Assembly: GCF_014839805.1 (NCBI RefSeq)
Contig: NC_051117.1
Span: 1,488,001 to 1,552,000, forward strand
Source: Manduca sexta
Taxonomy: Eukaryota > Arthropoda > Insecta > Lepidoptera > Sphingidae
Reading direction: 5' to 3'
DNA length: 64,000 bases
The notes under the pieces are model-generated. The model was not told the origin of the DNA and searched no databases. It was given only the letters and a program-made list of their open reading frames with translations. Made by a program: the position numbers and the translations under genes. Of the stretch, positions 10,501 through 22,839 are shown piece by piece. The stretch's first letter is position 1, and each line of letters starts with the position of its first letter.

Positions 10501-11290
10501 TTGTACCTATTCTTTGCCAGTAATTCGCACGTAATTACAATAAATTCGATGTTGCAATCGATAGTTTGTCACTTTTCAAATTTTGTAGATTATAAAGTCA
10601 ATTTAACAGTATTTTGCACTTCCGTCATTTTTTTTTTTTGCTTTTGAAGGAAGAAACTAGGTTGTAATTCTAAAGGTGCAAGTTGTTTACCTGCTGGTGG
10701 AAGAGTACCTCTTTCCAAATTCGTACCTGATAGAGACTCCTCAAACGTAAGAGTTTTAGGCTCATCTGGTAACCAAGACAAATCTATTCTGGTAGCTATG
10801 TGGTACTCCTTCAGTTAATGTGAACTACACTTCCGTTATCAAGTCCAGTAATTTCTTAGGATAAAAGTCTAGGTGCGGGTATCTTTTGCGCCGCTGTAAT
10901 GCCCGCTGTTTTTCGGGAATAAATGAGAACGTGCGCCAGCCCTTACGGATGACTTATGATATAATAAATATGATAAATAAAGTACTTATAAGTTTAACTA
11001 TTTTTGCGAAATATATTGTTCGATTGTTGTCATGAGGCAAAGTATTTTCTCTCTTTTCTTTAAAATGCTATTCATAGTTGAAAAGAGTCATTCTCCATAC
11101 AAGATATTGATTCAAATATTTTCCTTTGGGTTTTGAAGGAAGAATTATCTCGCGTCACGTATGTATGGATGCTAATCCGAACTCATAAATACATATTTTT
11201 TGGAAACCGTTTAGCCAATTTAGTTTTAAAGTAATCTTCTGTAAAAGTTATCGAGACGTAGATTAGCTTTGGGTCTGTTTGTTTTACAAG
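10501..11290. other. No gene recognised
   Basis: A 63-residue minus-strand frame at 10590-10781 has a non-random look but matches no family I know. It has no supporting splice or start context. Confidence 0.45.
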
Positions 11291-11692
11291 AACGGCAAAG
11301 CAACCATCTACTTAATGGTAAGTGAAATAGAATTTAGACAGTGACAACTGACGAAAGATCTCTCGCCACTCGACACAATTGTGCCGGCCTGTTTTTATTT
11401 TGTTAGACAACTGACGAAAGATAATAAACTCGACTGCAATTATACCGGCCTGATATTTTTTGTTTTTTTTTTTTTTATAGCTTATAGGCTTGCGTTTGGC
11501 CACTATCTCGCCTGACGGTAAGAGATGTGGTCTACGGACGAGCATGCTTGCCTAGAAGATACTTATAAAAACGGGATATACAGAGGCTGACTTCAAAACG
11601 CGACATACGTGGACGACTATAGCGTGTTTTATCTAGTAGGTGGTCGCTACCCGGGCAGATGCAAATATCCTACCACCAACAAAGGTTTGTGT
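11291..11692 (+). mobile_element. Dispersed repeat family D, copy with internal insertion
   Basis: Family D blocks lie at 11345-11440 (a duplicated 'ctgacgaaagat...ccggcctg' unit) and 11575-11692 ('aaaacgcgacata', 'atatcctaccacca'). They are separated by a T-rich dispersed repeat at about 11462-11560 ('tttatagcttataggc', 'gcctgacggtaag'). Confidence 0.6.
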
Positions 11693-11800
11693 GGGACAAA
11701 GCTATCACGTAGTTAACAATCCAAATCCAAAATGTTTTTTTTATAAATGGTTCTCACCTATCGCTAAACTAGATCTATCACTGGATATAGCCGAACTAAA

Positions 11801-12110
11801 AGCGGCGATAGCCTAGTTGGGTATGGAACGGACTGTCGAGACCAATGTTCGCTGGTTCGAATCCCAAGGACACACAGCTCTAACTTTTCTAAAATTATGT
11901 GTGGATTCTTTGTGAATTCTCGCTTGCTTTAACGGTGAAAGAAAATATCGTGAAAAAAACCTGCATGCCTGAGTTCTCTATAGGAATTTCAAAGGTGTGT
12001 GAAGACTACCAATCTGCATTATGCCAGCGTGGTGGACTAAGGCTTAATCCCCCTCAGTAGAAGAGGAGGGCAGTGCCCAGCAGTGGGACAGTATATAATA
12101 CAGAGCTACA
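11801..12110 (+). mobile_element. SINE-1, tRNA-derived, complete copy
   Basis: An internal RNA polymerase III promoter is visible: an A-box-like GATAGCCTAGTTGG at 11807-11820 and a perfect B box GGTTCGAATCC at 11854-11864, in a tRNA-like head. The body is a non-tRNA tail ('aggtttcctc'-type in reverse, 'ccagcgtggtggactaaggc', 'cagcagtgggacagta'). Related copies lie at 20757-21074, 26132-26372, 49035-49345 and 58646-58957. It would move using a partner LINE. Confidence 0.8.
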
Positions 12111-14779
12111 CTGGTCCTGAAGTAGATTCTTCAGAATGATTTTGACACAAATATTTGCTCCCAATCTGGGTACAGGGGAATGAACCTTATTCCCTTGTAA
12201 TTAAAACTCAAAAATTTTAATTGCTTCTTTAAGAATAATTATCCGTAAAGTTAATTAGGGTATATAATTAAGGAAGAGAATCTGGATTTTTAATAACAAT
12301 GTTTAAGTATTATTTGTGAGTAATTATTTTACTTATAAATATGGAAGTATGTGTTTTTTTATTATGTTTGTTAGCAGTAAAAGCATAAACAGCTGAACAG
12401 ATTTGGATGAAATTTGGCACACAGATAAACCATGTCCTGAATGACTCCTGTAGATAATATTTTTTTATCTCATTTTTTAAATATATGACGCTGGTTTCGT
12501 AAAGATTGCACCATGGTACAGTGATTTAAGGACTTTTGTACGTTAGGGTTTCTACGCGGGCGAATCCACGAGCAATAACTAGTATACTACAAAATATAAA
12601 TTATACATTTCCAAAAAATATTATTTAAGCGTAACATGTTTGTAATAAAAGGTAAAAACTTCTATAAAAGGTATGAAGACAAATATTTATTTCGGATCTG
12701 TGTATTGGGGAACTGATCTATGTAATTCTCAATCCCTGAGTCAAGAATTTAAAACGTACAAATTATTTAATATTACAAATAATGCCAAAGGTAACGATAT
12801 TTAGATGTTTGTTAGAAGTAAACACACTAACCGCTGAACGAATTTGGATGAAATTTAGTACACATAACATAAAATATCCTGGATTAACAAATAGACAATT
12901 TTTCATCCCAGAAAGAAATGCCCGGGAGATCTACCTTGGAAATCAGAATTCTGTAATGCGTTGAATTATCGTGACTGTCTATATAAAATAACCCCCGTCC
13001 CCCTCCCATAATAATTCCGGATTTTCTCCCACCGAAGTCGAATGGCGCTCAGACTTGTATAATACATTGAATCATTGGGACTTCCTATATGACCTCTCTT
13101 ATAACACTTTCGGATTTGCTACCACCAAAGTCGTAAGCTGGTTACGCATATGCAGGACTTTTAACCTGGAAGCGGTTCCCCACGTGGTCGAACCGCGAGC
13201 ATCCGATAAACGCGAATGCTGTAACATAGTAATATGGTAAATGCTCTTACGGTAGGATTCAATGGAGGCCTTAACTGAAGCGAGGCCCCGAGCTAAAGCA
13301 ATAAAAACTGATGCCACGCACTGGGCGGAAAAAAATCCCAAATTTTAAGTTTCCTACGTTGGATGCTAACCAAAAGGTCCTACAAGGCACCACGCGTGGC
13401 CCCCTGCAAGAACAAGGCCCCGGGCGGTTCCCCAGTTCCCCGCCTCTAAGTCCGCCACTGGTAGAATTTATACAGATGTCTCGTAAATGATTGTCCAAAA
13501 AACTTGTGATAGGTTGGGTACCTAACAGAAACACAAAATTTTATTTCCCTAAGCATATGGATTCTAAATTTACAATTATTATTAATTTTTGTAATCTATT
13601 TTTTTTTTTGTTGCTATCGTAAATGTATATATTGCTTTCAAATCCTATATCAGCCAATCTCATGTTTTTTTAGTACCCATGCTGAATTATCTTTAATGAT
13701 ATTCGAAAAATACTTTGTATTTATATAGAAAGTGTTGTAGAGTTGCGAGAGACGCAATATCTAATGGCTTTAATACCCGCGAAAGAAGTTTACGGCTGTG
13801 GCTATTGCCAAACCAATATTGTAGGTATATTTGATAATTATAAAATAATATTTTAATTTAAACTTGGCTCTACATTTTGAAAAAAGTAGAAACATTCTTT
13901 GAAAATTCAAATTCAAATTCAAAATAAGAGAAAGTTATTTATTTATATTTTATTTACTTCGATTCAATAAAATATTTTTTTCTTATTTCATGATGAGCAC
14001 GTGGCTTCATTGTTTTTTTTTTTTTGTTTTTTTATTTATTAGGGAAAATAAACAATTGTACATTACAAGTTAGGTAAACAGTATTTATTATAACATATTT
14101 AAAAAACGTATATTATAACAGTATTTAAAAAACATATTTGTAGCCTTTATACTTTTTTAGTATTTTATATAAAATGTACTATACGTACTATTTAAATAAC
14201 ATTGTGGGTTTAATATTCAATATATATTATATTAAAAATAGCAATGGAGATTCTATTTATAAATTCAACTCTACTCGACTACATCAAAAGAAAGATCTTT
14301 CTGCATGCGTTGTATACAAACGTCTATAACAAAAGCTTTGAAAATATATCAAACTTGTCCAAGCGCAGTTTTAGTACGTCTTGATCGATTGAACAAATTC
14401 ACGCGTGACCTTATGTTTAAAACTTAGAAATACTTATGTAGGTTTAAGTTTTATGAAACTAAAACTACCCAAAACCAAGTTAATATATCTATTGATATAT
14501 GTGAGTATTTTAAGAATGTGATGAATATACACGTGAAAAATAAAATAAATGCAGTATGACTTTTAGGCCAAAAAACAGTCCAAAAATGCATTGTATAAAT
14601 GCTTATTGAAAAATAATAATTATATTTTCTTAAATATAAAAAAAAAACAGTACGAGAAAAACATAGTGACAAATGCAAGTTGCAGTGACTTAAAATATTT
14701 TTAACATAAAAATAAATTAATCTTAAAGCACAATAAAAATAAATAAATATCCAGCCAGTCGTGTATGTCACGTGACCGC
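12111..14779. other. No gene; retroelement debris
   Basis: Pieces at about 12375-12590 and 12800-12940 share 'gatttggatgaaattt' with RTE-like lepidopteran tails. Two related ~35-bp blocks lie at 13012 and 13105 ('tcggattt' followed by 'ccaccaaagtcg'-type sequence). A GC-richer block at 13260-13470 resembles a dispersed repeat ('gtccgccactgg'). The 106-residue minus-strand frame at 14451-14771 is AT-driven and hydrophobic by base composition, so it is not called. Confidence 0.5.
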
Positions 14780-15270
14780 ATGTTCAAAGTTCCTTTGCAT
14801 GTTCTCAATTCAAACTAATGAAAGTGGCGCCAAATTCATAAGGAGCGCACAATGGCAACGGCGCGCTGTTTGTTACCATCCAACAAAAGTCCAATTTCTT
14901 ATCGGCGGGCACGATGGCGATCGGCGGGCATTCGGCACACGTCATCGCCGCGTGTCCGGTCGCTCCCCCAATAAATGAAATTTAACAGAATGAGGGAAAA
15001 AAATCAATACGAACACTAGTCACCGGGTATCGGCCACTATCGCAGCCCCTCTAATTTACTGCCAACGATAAAAACAATCCGCTGTCTGTGTGCGTGCACA
15101 CACACTCGCACGTCATATTAACTGTTACAATATTCATGCGACATTATGAACGCGCCCTTATGTAACGTATATCGGTCATCAATAATTCGAGAACACGGTA
15201 TGATTGAACCGCGGAGGTTTAAAGCGGTGACAGACAAACAGTTCGACACTACGTACAACAATGTACTTAC
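14780..15270. other. GC-richer stretch, no coding gene
   Basis: Around 14840-14975 the sequence becomes rich in CG dinucleotides ('ggcaacggcgcgctg', 'cgatcggcgggc'), unlike its surroundings. It may belong to a promoter region together with 15271-15480. No conserved protein can be read. Confidence 0.4.
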
Positions 15271-15480
15271 GGATACAGCAGCCGTCAGATGTTCTGAAAG
15301 TTGAGCATCCTAGTTCCTGGCCGCGGCGAGGTCGACGAACCCGGCGAACACGCTGACAAACACACAGTCCGCCATGTTGTTGTTCAAACGTCAAATTTTA
15401 AATTTTAAACCCGCCAACTGTCAAACCCGACCGGCCAACGCGTGCCAACTTACAGCCGAGCGAGATCGCGCCCCGCGAAA
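15271..15480 (-). promoter_or_regulatory. Possible TATA-less promoter and first exon, minus strand
   Basis: On the minus strand a CG-rich upstream part is followed by ACAACATGGCGGACTG at about 15362-15377, which resembles the YY1/Pho-type word found near starts of housekeeping genes. A consensus splice donor CC|GTAAGT follows, with the exon ending at 15271. The ATG opens only a 21-codon frame, so this would be a 5' UTR exon or a micro-ORF. No downstream coding exon was recognised to the left. Confidence 0.3.
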
Positions 15481-16485
15481 ATCTTACGAGTTTTTTTTTT
15501 ATTTATTTTTCTTTACCGGTGTACAGAAATTTTATTTATTTTTATTCCCTTGTTATAAATGTTTATGTTGTAATTACGCCTATCTATAAACACTTTGTTG
15601 TATAAAACGGTATAAAAATATTAAAATTATGAACCGTGGAAAACTTGTAAATGAAAACGAAATATAAATATATATTAATAATAATAAAAACGTTGTAGCG
15701 GCTCTGTGTTCGAGCGCCTACTGACTTAAAATTTTTGGGTATAAAAACATGCTACAATAGCCTCCCGCGGGATCGACTCGTCTTGATACTTTCACTGGAG
15801 CCACGAGCGATATGAGGAAAAACTGCGCGGAAAAAGGGACAGCGAGAGGACACGGGAAATTATGCTAAAAGTTGTATGCGTTATGACACAGATTTAGTTT
15901 TATATAACGCGCCATTATTTTAAAAAAATAATTATCAGCGGAAAATATTAATTTGATAAACAATGATTTCCTACGTTTAATAAAACTTATACAGCGTATA
16001 TTGACTCTTAAAATATTGTTCTTATAAAAAACGTGGTTTACGGTTATACACCTCTCAAATGCTTTAAGTTCAAGTCTGTACTATTTAGTAAGCTCAAATG
16101 CAGGGAAAGTTCTGTACCTATATCAACCTATCTCTAAGCTACTACAGATATATTATGCGACGAAAGATACTTTCCGAAAGCGATAACGCCAAACCGATAT
16201 TGTGATACGAGAGACTACGAAAATTTGTCTTAAATTCAAGCTGAAACTTTTAATACGTTAACTAGAAGACGAGGCTCTATACCATACAAAACATTTTCAC
16301 GTGCTAGTAATAATAATAATCACTAGTTTTACTCTACAGATGTCATATCCAAACTATTAGAAAATATACAACTGGCACATCACTAAAGAAAAAGAATAAA
16401 CGTCCACATACCTGAGTTTTACAATTTAAAATTCTACATCGAGCAACACGATTCGATTTTCAAAAAACGAAAAAGAAAGCTAGCA
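15481..16485. other. No gene recognised
   Basis: AT-rich sequence with no family match on either strand. Confidence 0.5.
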
Positions 16486-16690
16486 GTGATAGTGAAAGTA
16501 TCAAGATATCGCGGCTCGCCTCGTGGCACGCGTGTGTGCGTGTGCACGGGCGCGGGGGACGCGGGACGTGGCGCGGGCACCGGAGGGGGGGCAGCGGGTG
16601 AAATTTTTCGTTTTTCGCCCACTTTTCCGTCCCGCTCTAGTTTTTCGTCTCCCTCATTTTTTCTTCGCCTGCTTTTCTTCTTCCTAGTGC
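16486..16690. other. GC island 1
   Basis: A dense CG-rich tract (16510-16600) in AT-rich DNA. It contains on its minus strand the word GCGTCCCCCGCGC, which also occurs in the island at 27.55 kb. Open frames on both strands are arginine- or serine-rich products of composition and are not called. Confidence 0.5.
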
Positions 16691-17199
16691 CCCACCACAT
16701 GTGTGCCGAGTTAAGGATACGCTAAATTTGCAGAGAAAACAGGCAATCGTTTCCGGTTTCCTTTGATTATTGTTTTAATGTGCTCAATCAGCTTTTTCAT
16801 GCGTCATGATAATAATAATGCTTATTTTGATTGCCTACAAAGTGAATGGAGTTTAAATGTGACTCATGACTAACTCATTAACCCCATTATATTATGAAGC
16901 TTATGAATTAGTAAGAACTATGTAAGTGGTTAAGCACATTTTTTAATAACTTAGGGTCTATTAATATTATATATTAACTATACACTATAAAGACATATTA
17001 ATAGACATACTTTTAAAGACATATTTGCGAAAATCAAATGAACACAATACCAAAATAAACAACCAAACTCTACCAATATATCCAATACACCATGAAAACT
17101 GTAAAAAAACCCTTCGTTCCTAGAAAAGCTTACATCAAGTTCTATGCCTCGATTTGATAAATATCTCTTTAATATTTCTTCAACGTAGCATCTGTTGGT

Positions 17200-18005
17200 T
17201 ACGAATATACTGCGTCGAGAACGCGGCCGCCCGCCCTCGCTTCTCCACGGCGCCTTGCGGATGTACAGGCCGCTCTTACATATTATTTATTAACTATCGC
17301 GCTATTTATTATAATTTATTTATTTCTAATATCAAGATTTAAACGTTTCGAGAAATGCTTGAAAATTCTAAATTCAAATTTTGAAGGTTAGAAATGTTTA
17401 CGTCATCTGATTTTGTGTTGTTTTAATTATTTACATTAATATTATGGTTTTTATTTGCTTATTTCACATAGTATTATTACAACCTAATCAATATAACCTT
17501 ATTTCTACAACCTAATATATTTCCCGGTTATCGTAAATTTTTTAGAAGGTTTGCAAATATTTGTTACCACTGAGGGTAATCCGTAGCCACGCGTGTTTAT
17601 TAGTTAATATAGGATGAAATAGTTATAAACTAATCAATAATTTGTCATGTTTACATAAATAATTAAAGAGTGCTAAAAATATAGTTATTTAAAGACTTAT
17701 GTAGATACAGATTTTTTTTCAATAGTTTTTCATCTGGAAACAACGATACTATAAATAATTAAGACTATCCAAATTTAATTCACACTGTCCCACTACAAAC
17801 CAGATATAATATAACAACACAAAACATCCATCACACGTAACGAGAAACATTTCCAACGAAATCTCAAGGTCGCAAACGCTAGCAACAACCTTGTGGAAAT
17901 CCACGCACCCTGTGAACAGAGCAGAACTAGGAAACGAGGGGGTAAGTACACACGCCCCCCCACGGGGCGGCGGGGGCCGCGCGCACCGGGGTGTGAGTAC
18001 ATGGC
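17200..18005. other. GC islands 2a and 2b
   Basis: There are short CG-rich tracts at 17215-17275 (with GCGGCCGC) and 17938-18000. The second holds CGGCGGGGGCCGCGCG, whose complement CGCGCGGCCCCCGCCG is found at 27.56 kb. A splice-donor-like GGGGTAAGTAC lies at about 17938-17948 on the plus strand. These may be first exons or promoters, but no protein can be read. Confidence 0.4.
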
Positions 18006-18020
18006 AAATACGCGAAAGCA

Positions 18021-19162
18021 ATAGGACTTTTAAAAATTCTCCAGAAATATGATTTATGTGTTGACGGCAGCGCCTCCTTTCTCTCGCTTCAAGGACGGGG
18101 GTCTGATTCGATTTTTAAACCACCCCCGTGTACGCACGCAGTTTTTTACACCAATCTTAAATATATACTATGTTGTATATTTTTTATATTTACATCGCGA
18201 AAATTTACGTTTTTAATCTTTAATCGAGGCCTCAATACAATCTGCGATCAAACCATCATTGTGTTAAAATAAATTGATAATGTTCGAAATTCAAAATTAT
18301 ATTTTAAATAAATTTAATATTCGAAATGATAGTATAGTAACGATAAAATTAATATAACTTTTGTATAATTAGAGCAACATGTTTTTAAAACAGTTCCTCA
18401 AATGACGTAACGCCGCTCTAGTAAGGAACTAGACTTCGCTAATGTCTGAGCGTGTCTGAATTTCCCTTATTAAAGTACAAAAGTACACGCTTACATTTTA
18501 GGGTATAATTGTAAGTAACTAAAATGAATGCTGGCATGTTTTCTATCTTTATAAAACAAAGAAACGAAATAGTTTTTAAAAATAATAAATAGATAATCTA
18601 ATAAAATTTACCAATGAATATAAATTATGAAAAAATTACATACCTACGTTCTTAATTCAAGTTTTATTTTCGGCCAGTCTGTTGAAAGAGGAAATAAAAA
18701 AGAGGCAACATAACTTAAATTAATACTAGTTCAATAACATAGTGATCTCATGTTAATTATATTCCTCTTTTTATAACTATTAAAAAAATCCCTACGTTTT
18801 TATAAAATCGACACGACGTGATAAGACGCTCATACAATTTGTTATCCGAGGTTGGTACGCCAAACCGGCAGATCGTAAAACCTAAACGCAAAACTGTTTT
18901 GTGATATATCAAAACATATTCTGTTCTCCACTAGTGGGATAACAGGGAATAATTTAAATACCAGGAAGTAGTAATTATATATAAATCGTGTCGATGGGCT
19001 AGGAGGTACTAAACCTGCTCTAACTTTGACCTCAGTGGAGAGTAATCAATTGGCCTCTAAAAATTCTCACCACATGTCAAGCTGTTACATTGGCAGATGG
19101 TACTGCCTCGGTCAAGTTGACGATTCGCTGTGTACAATATACTAGGTCATTTTAACATTGCT
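18021..19162. other. No gene recognised
   Basis: AT-rich sequence without repeats that I could assign. Confidence 0.5.
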
Positions 19163-19486
19163 TTACTAAATGAAACCACATACTTATCTAATAAATAATA
19201 CAATAAGTTACTTGAACCATTGTAAAAAAAGAATAAGTTTCTAAAAAAATATCAATATATTTTTTTTAACTTTACACGTCCTAATGCTAATACTACTCTA
19301 AGAGAATTCGTCGCACCGTCAACATCACACTTTCAGTCAGAAATACTCTCACGTACACGCCGCATTCGCGCTAAACTACAATATGATTAAAAGGTAATAA
19401 AACGGAAGTTTTATAAAAAATATGGTTATTCATAGATCACTTTTGGCACAATTAAATTAATGACGAATATTTGGTTTCAGTATTAA
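19163..19486 (+). mobile_element. MITE family B, copy 1
   Basis: Short inverted ends are visible: TTACTAAATGAAACCA at 19163-19178 and TGGTTTCAGTATTAA at 19472-19486. The interior ('agagaattcgtcgc', 'aacatcacactttca', 'aaatactctcacg') is shared with 30242-30586. There is no coding capacity. Confidence 0.65.
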
Positions 19487-20465
19487 CGCAATATCAAATG
19501 ATCCTGTATATCTACAGAATACAAACTAACTATGACTTACAAAATGTCAATTCATTCATCTTTACATTAAAAAATAACAGATTTTTTATAGAAATCTATA
19601 ATTTTTTAATGAACACAATATTGTATATTACTAATCTACCCACAAATAGCTAATGTTATAACACTAGTGTGGGGTGGATGCACCACACTTTTGGAAGCGA
19701 GTTGCAGTAAACTTTTAACTACAACAAAACAGAATTCAATAATTTCTTTACTGAAAGTTTATTATTAATGGCTACTAGGTTTATAAGAGGAACTATACGA
19801 ACTCCTTTTAAAATAATAAAATTCTTGATACATTTTTAAACGGCTTCGAAAAAAGAGGTTCGCAATTCGACTGTATTTTTTTTTATATTTGCTACCTCAG
19901 AACTTTAGACTAGTTGAACCGATTTTGATGATTCTTTTTTATTGTAATAAAATAATGAGATTTGAAACAAAATTATTATTTAAAATGAATATTGACGCAT
20001 TTCTTTTCGAACCCGCACCTCAGTCGAAAATCTAATCGTCAATCTTCAGATTCGAAGCAATTCTTTCATTTCCGTAATAATACGCGACGATGTTACTGAA
20101 AAATAACTTTTCCATCGAATAGCACTGATTTACTTATGTCCAAATCTTTCACGAGATGAAGAGAAGAAGTTTTATATTAGCTCTTAAAACTAGGCAATTA
20201 TAATGGACGAGACGAGCTAGTCGTTTTGGAATATTAGCTCTCGAAACAGCTAGACAATCCTAGACGAGGTGAGCTAGTTACCACCAAGTAGCCTCTGTAC
20301 CAATTCCAAGTTAAACCTATTATGTACTGGCTGACACTGCGCTACACTGTCCAACAAACTTGTCCATTCATCATCAGCTCGTTGCAGTCGTCTCCCAAGG
20401 TACGCCACAGGGCCTGGTCTGCTGCTTTGTGGATCACGTCGCTGCTTGTTTTTTTGTTGGGCACT
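19487..20465. other. No gene recognised
   Basis: AT-rich DNA. A 68-residue minus frame at 20274-20480 overlaps a family D edge and has no family match. Confidence 0.5.
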
Positions 20466-20678
20466 GCAAAGTGACCCCAATGTACATGATGGTAAGTGGA
20501 GTGGGATCTAATAGAATGTCGAGTGACAAGAGATGATTACCCCTCGGCAGTCGATACAATTATGCCGTTGGAACCGGATATACTCAGGCTGATCCCGGAA
20601 CGCGACACACGTGGGCCACTATGGTGGGTTTTAACTTGTGTACGGTAGTCGGGCGGATATAAAATATATCCTACCAGC
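20466..20678 (+). mobile_element. Dispersed repeat family D copy
   Basis: Contains 'gtggggatc'-type start, 'gatgattacccctcgg', 'cggaacgcgacacac' and 'actatggtgggtttt' in the family order. Confidence 0.65.
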
Positions 20679-20756
20679 TTAAATATACAAGCAAATTACG
20701 TAACTAAACGTAATATGCTAATCGTAGTGTTTGAATATATTTCTGTATAATAATAA

Positions 20757-21074
20757 TATCAGCCATGTATTATATACTTGCCCACTGCTGAGCACGGGCC
20801 TCCTCTACTACTGAGAGGGATTAGGCCTTAGTCCACCACGCTGGCCTAGTGCGGATTGGTAGACTTCACACACCTTCGAAATTTCTATAGAGAACTTCTC
20901 AGATGTGCAGGTTTCCTCACGATGTTTTCCTTCACCGTTATAGCGAACGATAAATTCACAAAGAATACACACATGATTTTTTAGAAAAGTCAGAGGTGTG
21001 TGCCCTTGGGATTTGAACCTGCGGACATTCGTCTCGGCAGTCCGTTCCACACCCAACTAGGCTATCGCCGCTTT
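20757..21074 (-). mobile_element. SINE-1, complete copy, minus strand
   Basis: On the minus strand the head has the A-box-like word at 21055-21068 and a B-box-like GGTTCAAATCC at about 21013-21023. The tail matches 11801-12110 throughout. This is a full-length copy, ending in the 'cccactgctgagcacgg' block. Confidence 0.8.
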
Positions 21075-21249
21075 TTATTTCTGTATAATAAGTCAAATAG
21101 TTTTAACATACATTGAGAAAAAGGTCAATAGTCGATTCAACTTGGAAGACAATTTATAAAACTTTTTCCATCTTTAGAATTTATGCGTCATATATCAACT
21201 AGTAGTTTGTAAGTTTGAGTGTTAGAAACCATATCTAGAACAGCACACA

Positions 21250-21490
21250 CTAACGCCTTTCATCCTTAAGGCGTAGGCAGAAGCGTAACTCACCCAGTCC
21301 TCACGTGCATATTCCGTCCCATGATGTGATGGCACGAGCCTATCGCCGTATCAGGCATAAATTCCAGACTCCGGGCTGATACTTATATAAAAACTCAACA
21401 GAGATGCTAGATGATGAGAGACTCTGCTCGACCTGGGGATCTAACCACAGTACTGCAGTCGTACCGCAATACAACTACGCCACCGAGGCA
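21250..21490 (-). mobile_element. SINE-2, tRNA-derived, minus strand
   Basis: Read on the minus strand it begins TGCCTCGGTGGCGTAGTTGT and has a B-box-like GGTTAGATCCC. It then has a body with 'gcccggagtctggaattt' and 'catgggacggaata' and ends in the 'acgcctt...' tail. The same order is seen at 31868-32090. Confidence 0.75.
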
Positions 21491-22611
21491 ATTTTAATCA
21501 AATAGGAATTATTTTAGTTAATTATGGTTTTGAAGATTTGAGCTCTTGAGTGTTCAAGTAACTGTCAACCGCCAGTATGCTGAATGCACTCTTTTGTTTA
21601 CCATTTATTTGGAAGCTTGACTTTTGTATTTGGTCGCCTTATATTTCAATGATTAACGCTTACTCAGATATCTTGGAACAGTGTCTGAAGGTTTATTTCA
21701 AATATAAAATAAATTTTATTCGTAAATAAATACAACACGAACAAATTAAATATGACAGTTGATACAATTGATTCACTTCTTTAAGTTTTAATTATTTTAT
21801 CGACTTTATAATATTTATTTACCATTTAGTAGTGTTGTAGGATGATGACGTCTTCTGTGTGCGATCGTGTTGAATTATATTTGACGCGACTTTACTAAGA
21901 CGTCATGAAAGGCGTTTTATTGTTTCAGAATGACAAGCACAGATCAATTCAAAGCTTTCTGGGGTACTTACTTTTGGCATCAGGCCAACGACTTGATCAT
22001 CTTAAAAAAAATATATAAAAAGTCTAAAACTAATTATCTATTTTAGACATTATAAGAAACCATACACACTAAACTTTTAAACAATTTAATGCAATTAACT
22101 AAACGCAATGTATTAGAAACTATCTACTTTTAAATAAAAACGAGCGCGCTGAAAACGCAAAAAGAACGCGCGTATAAAACACACAGTCTATAAGCCCTAA
22201 GTTTTTATAATTATAACTAATAATATTATAACTGTAAACCAAAAAAACCTAACCAGTACTGCAAGAATATACGCCGCCAAACATCGGAATCTCGCCTCCC
22301 CAAAACCAGACTTAAAATTATGAACAGCATTTGTCTAAATCTATAAGAGAGCGTAAAAAATATAGGGCAGTAGGAATTTTAAAGGGAGTCAAATAAGCGT
22401 CGAGGGATGAAAGGGGTCGCGTGGGACACTGCGGGGCTGGGAAGTGGGCGATACGGGAGACTGTACAAACCGCTGGATAATATTTCATGGCCCCAAATTT
22501 ACAATCAAAATTGTACTTGTAAGGTATTGTGTTGGTGACCGCTGAATATGCACATTTTATGGCCTTAATTTTGAAAAAAGTGTACTTATTCTCTAGTATG
22601 ATTATATATTT
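21491..22611. other. No gene recognised
   Basis: AT-rich DNA. The 139-residue minus frame at 22318-22737 ends inside a family D repeat and matches no family. Confidence 0.5.
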
Positions 22612-22839
22612 TGTTGGTGGTAGAATATATTTGATAACCACCCGGATAGCGACCACCGTACACAAGGTGTTAAAACCCGCCAAGTGGCCCACGTACGTTT
22701 CGCGTTCCGTGATCAGCCTGTGTATATCCGGTCCCAACAGGCCGGCATAAGTGTGCCGACAGCTGAGGGGTAATCATATCTCGTCAGTCTACATTCTATT
22801 CGACCCAAGTCCACTTACCATCAGGTGTAGTGGGGACAC
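22612..22839 (-). mobile_element. Dispersed repeat family D copy, minus strand
   Basis: A full-length reverse copy, running from 'ggtggtagaatata' to 'ccatcaggtgtagtgggg'. It is used here to recognise the insertion in the 4.3-5.1 kb copy. Confidence 0.7.

Noticed and set aside
11801..11900. A tRNA gene suggested by strong A and B boxes
   Set aside because: The acceptor stem does not close and the segment continues into a repeated SINE tail. The same holds for the heads at 20757-21074, 21250-21490 and 31868-32090.
14451..14771. A 106-residue hydrophobic frame on the minus strand
   Set aside because: Its residues (F, I, Y, L, K, N) follow from AT-rich DNA. It shows no family motif and no gene context.
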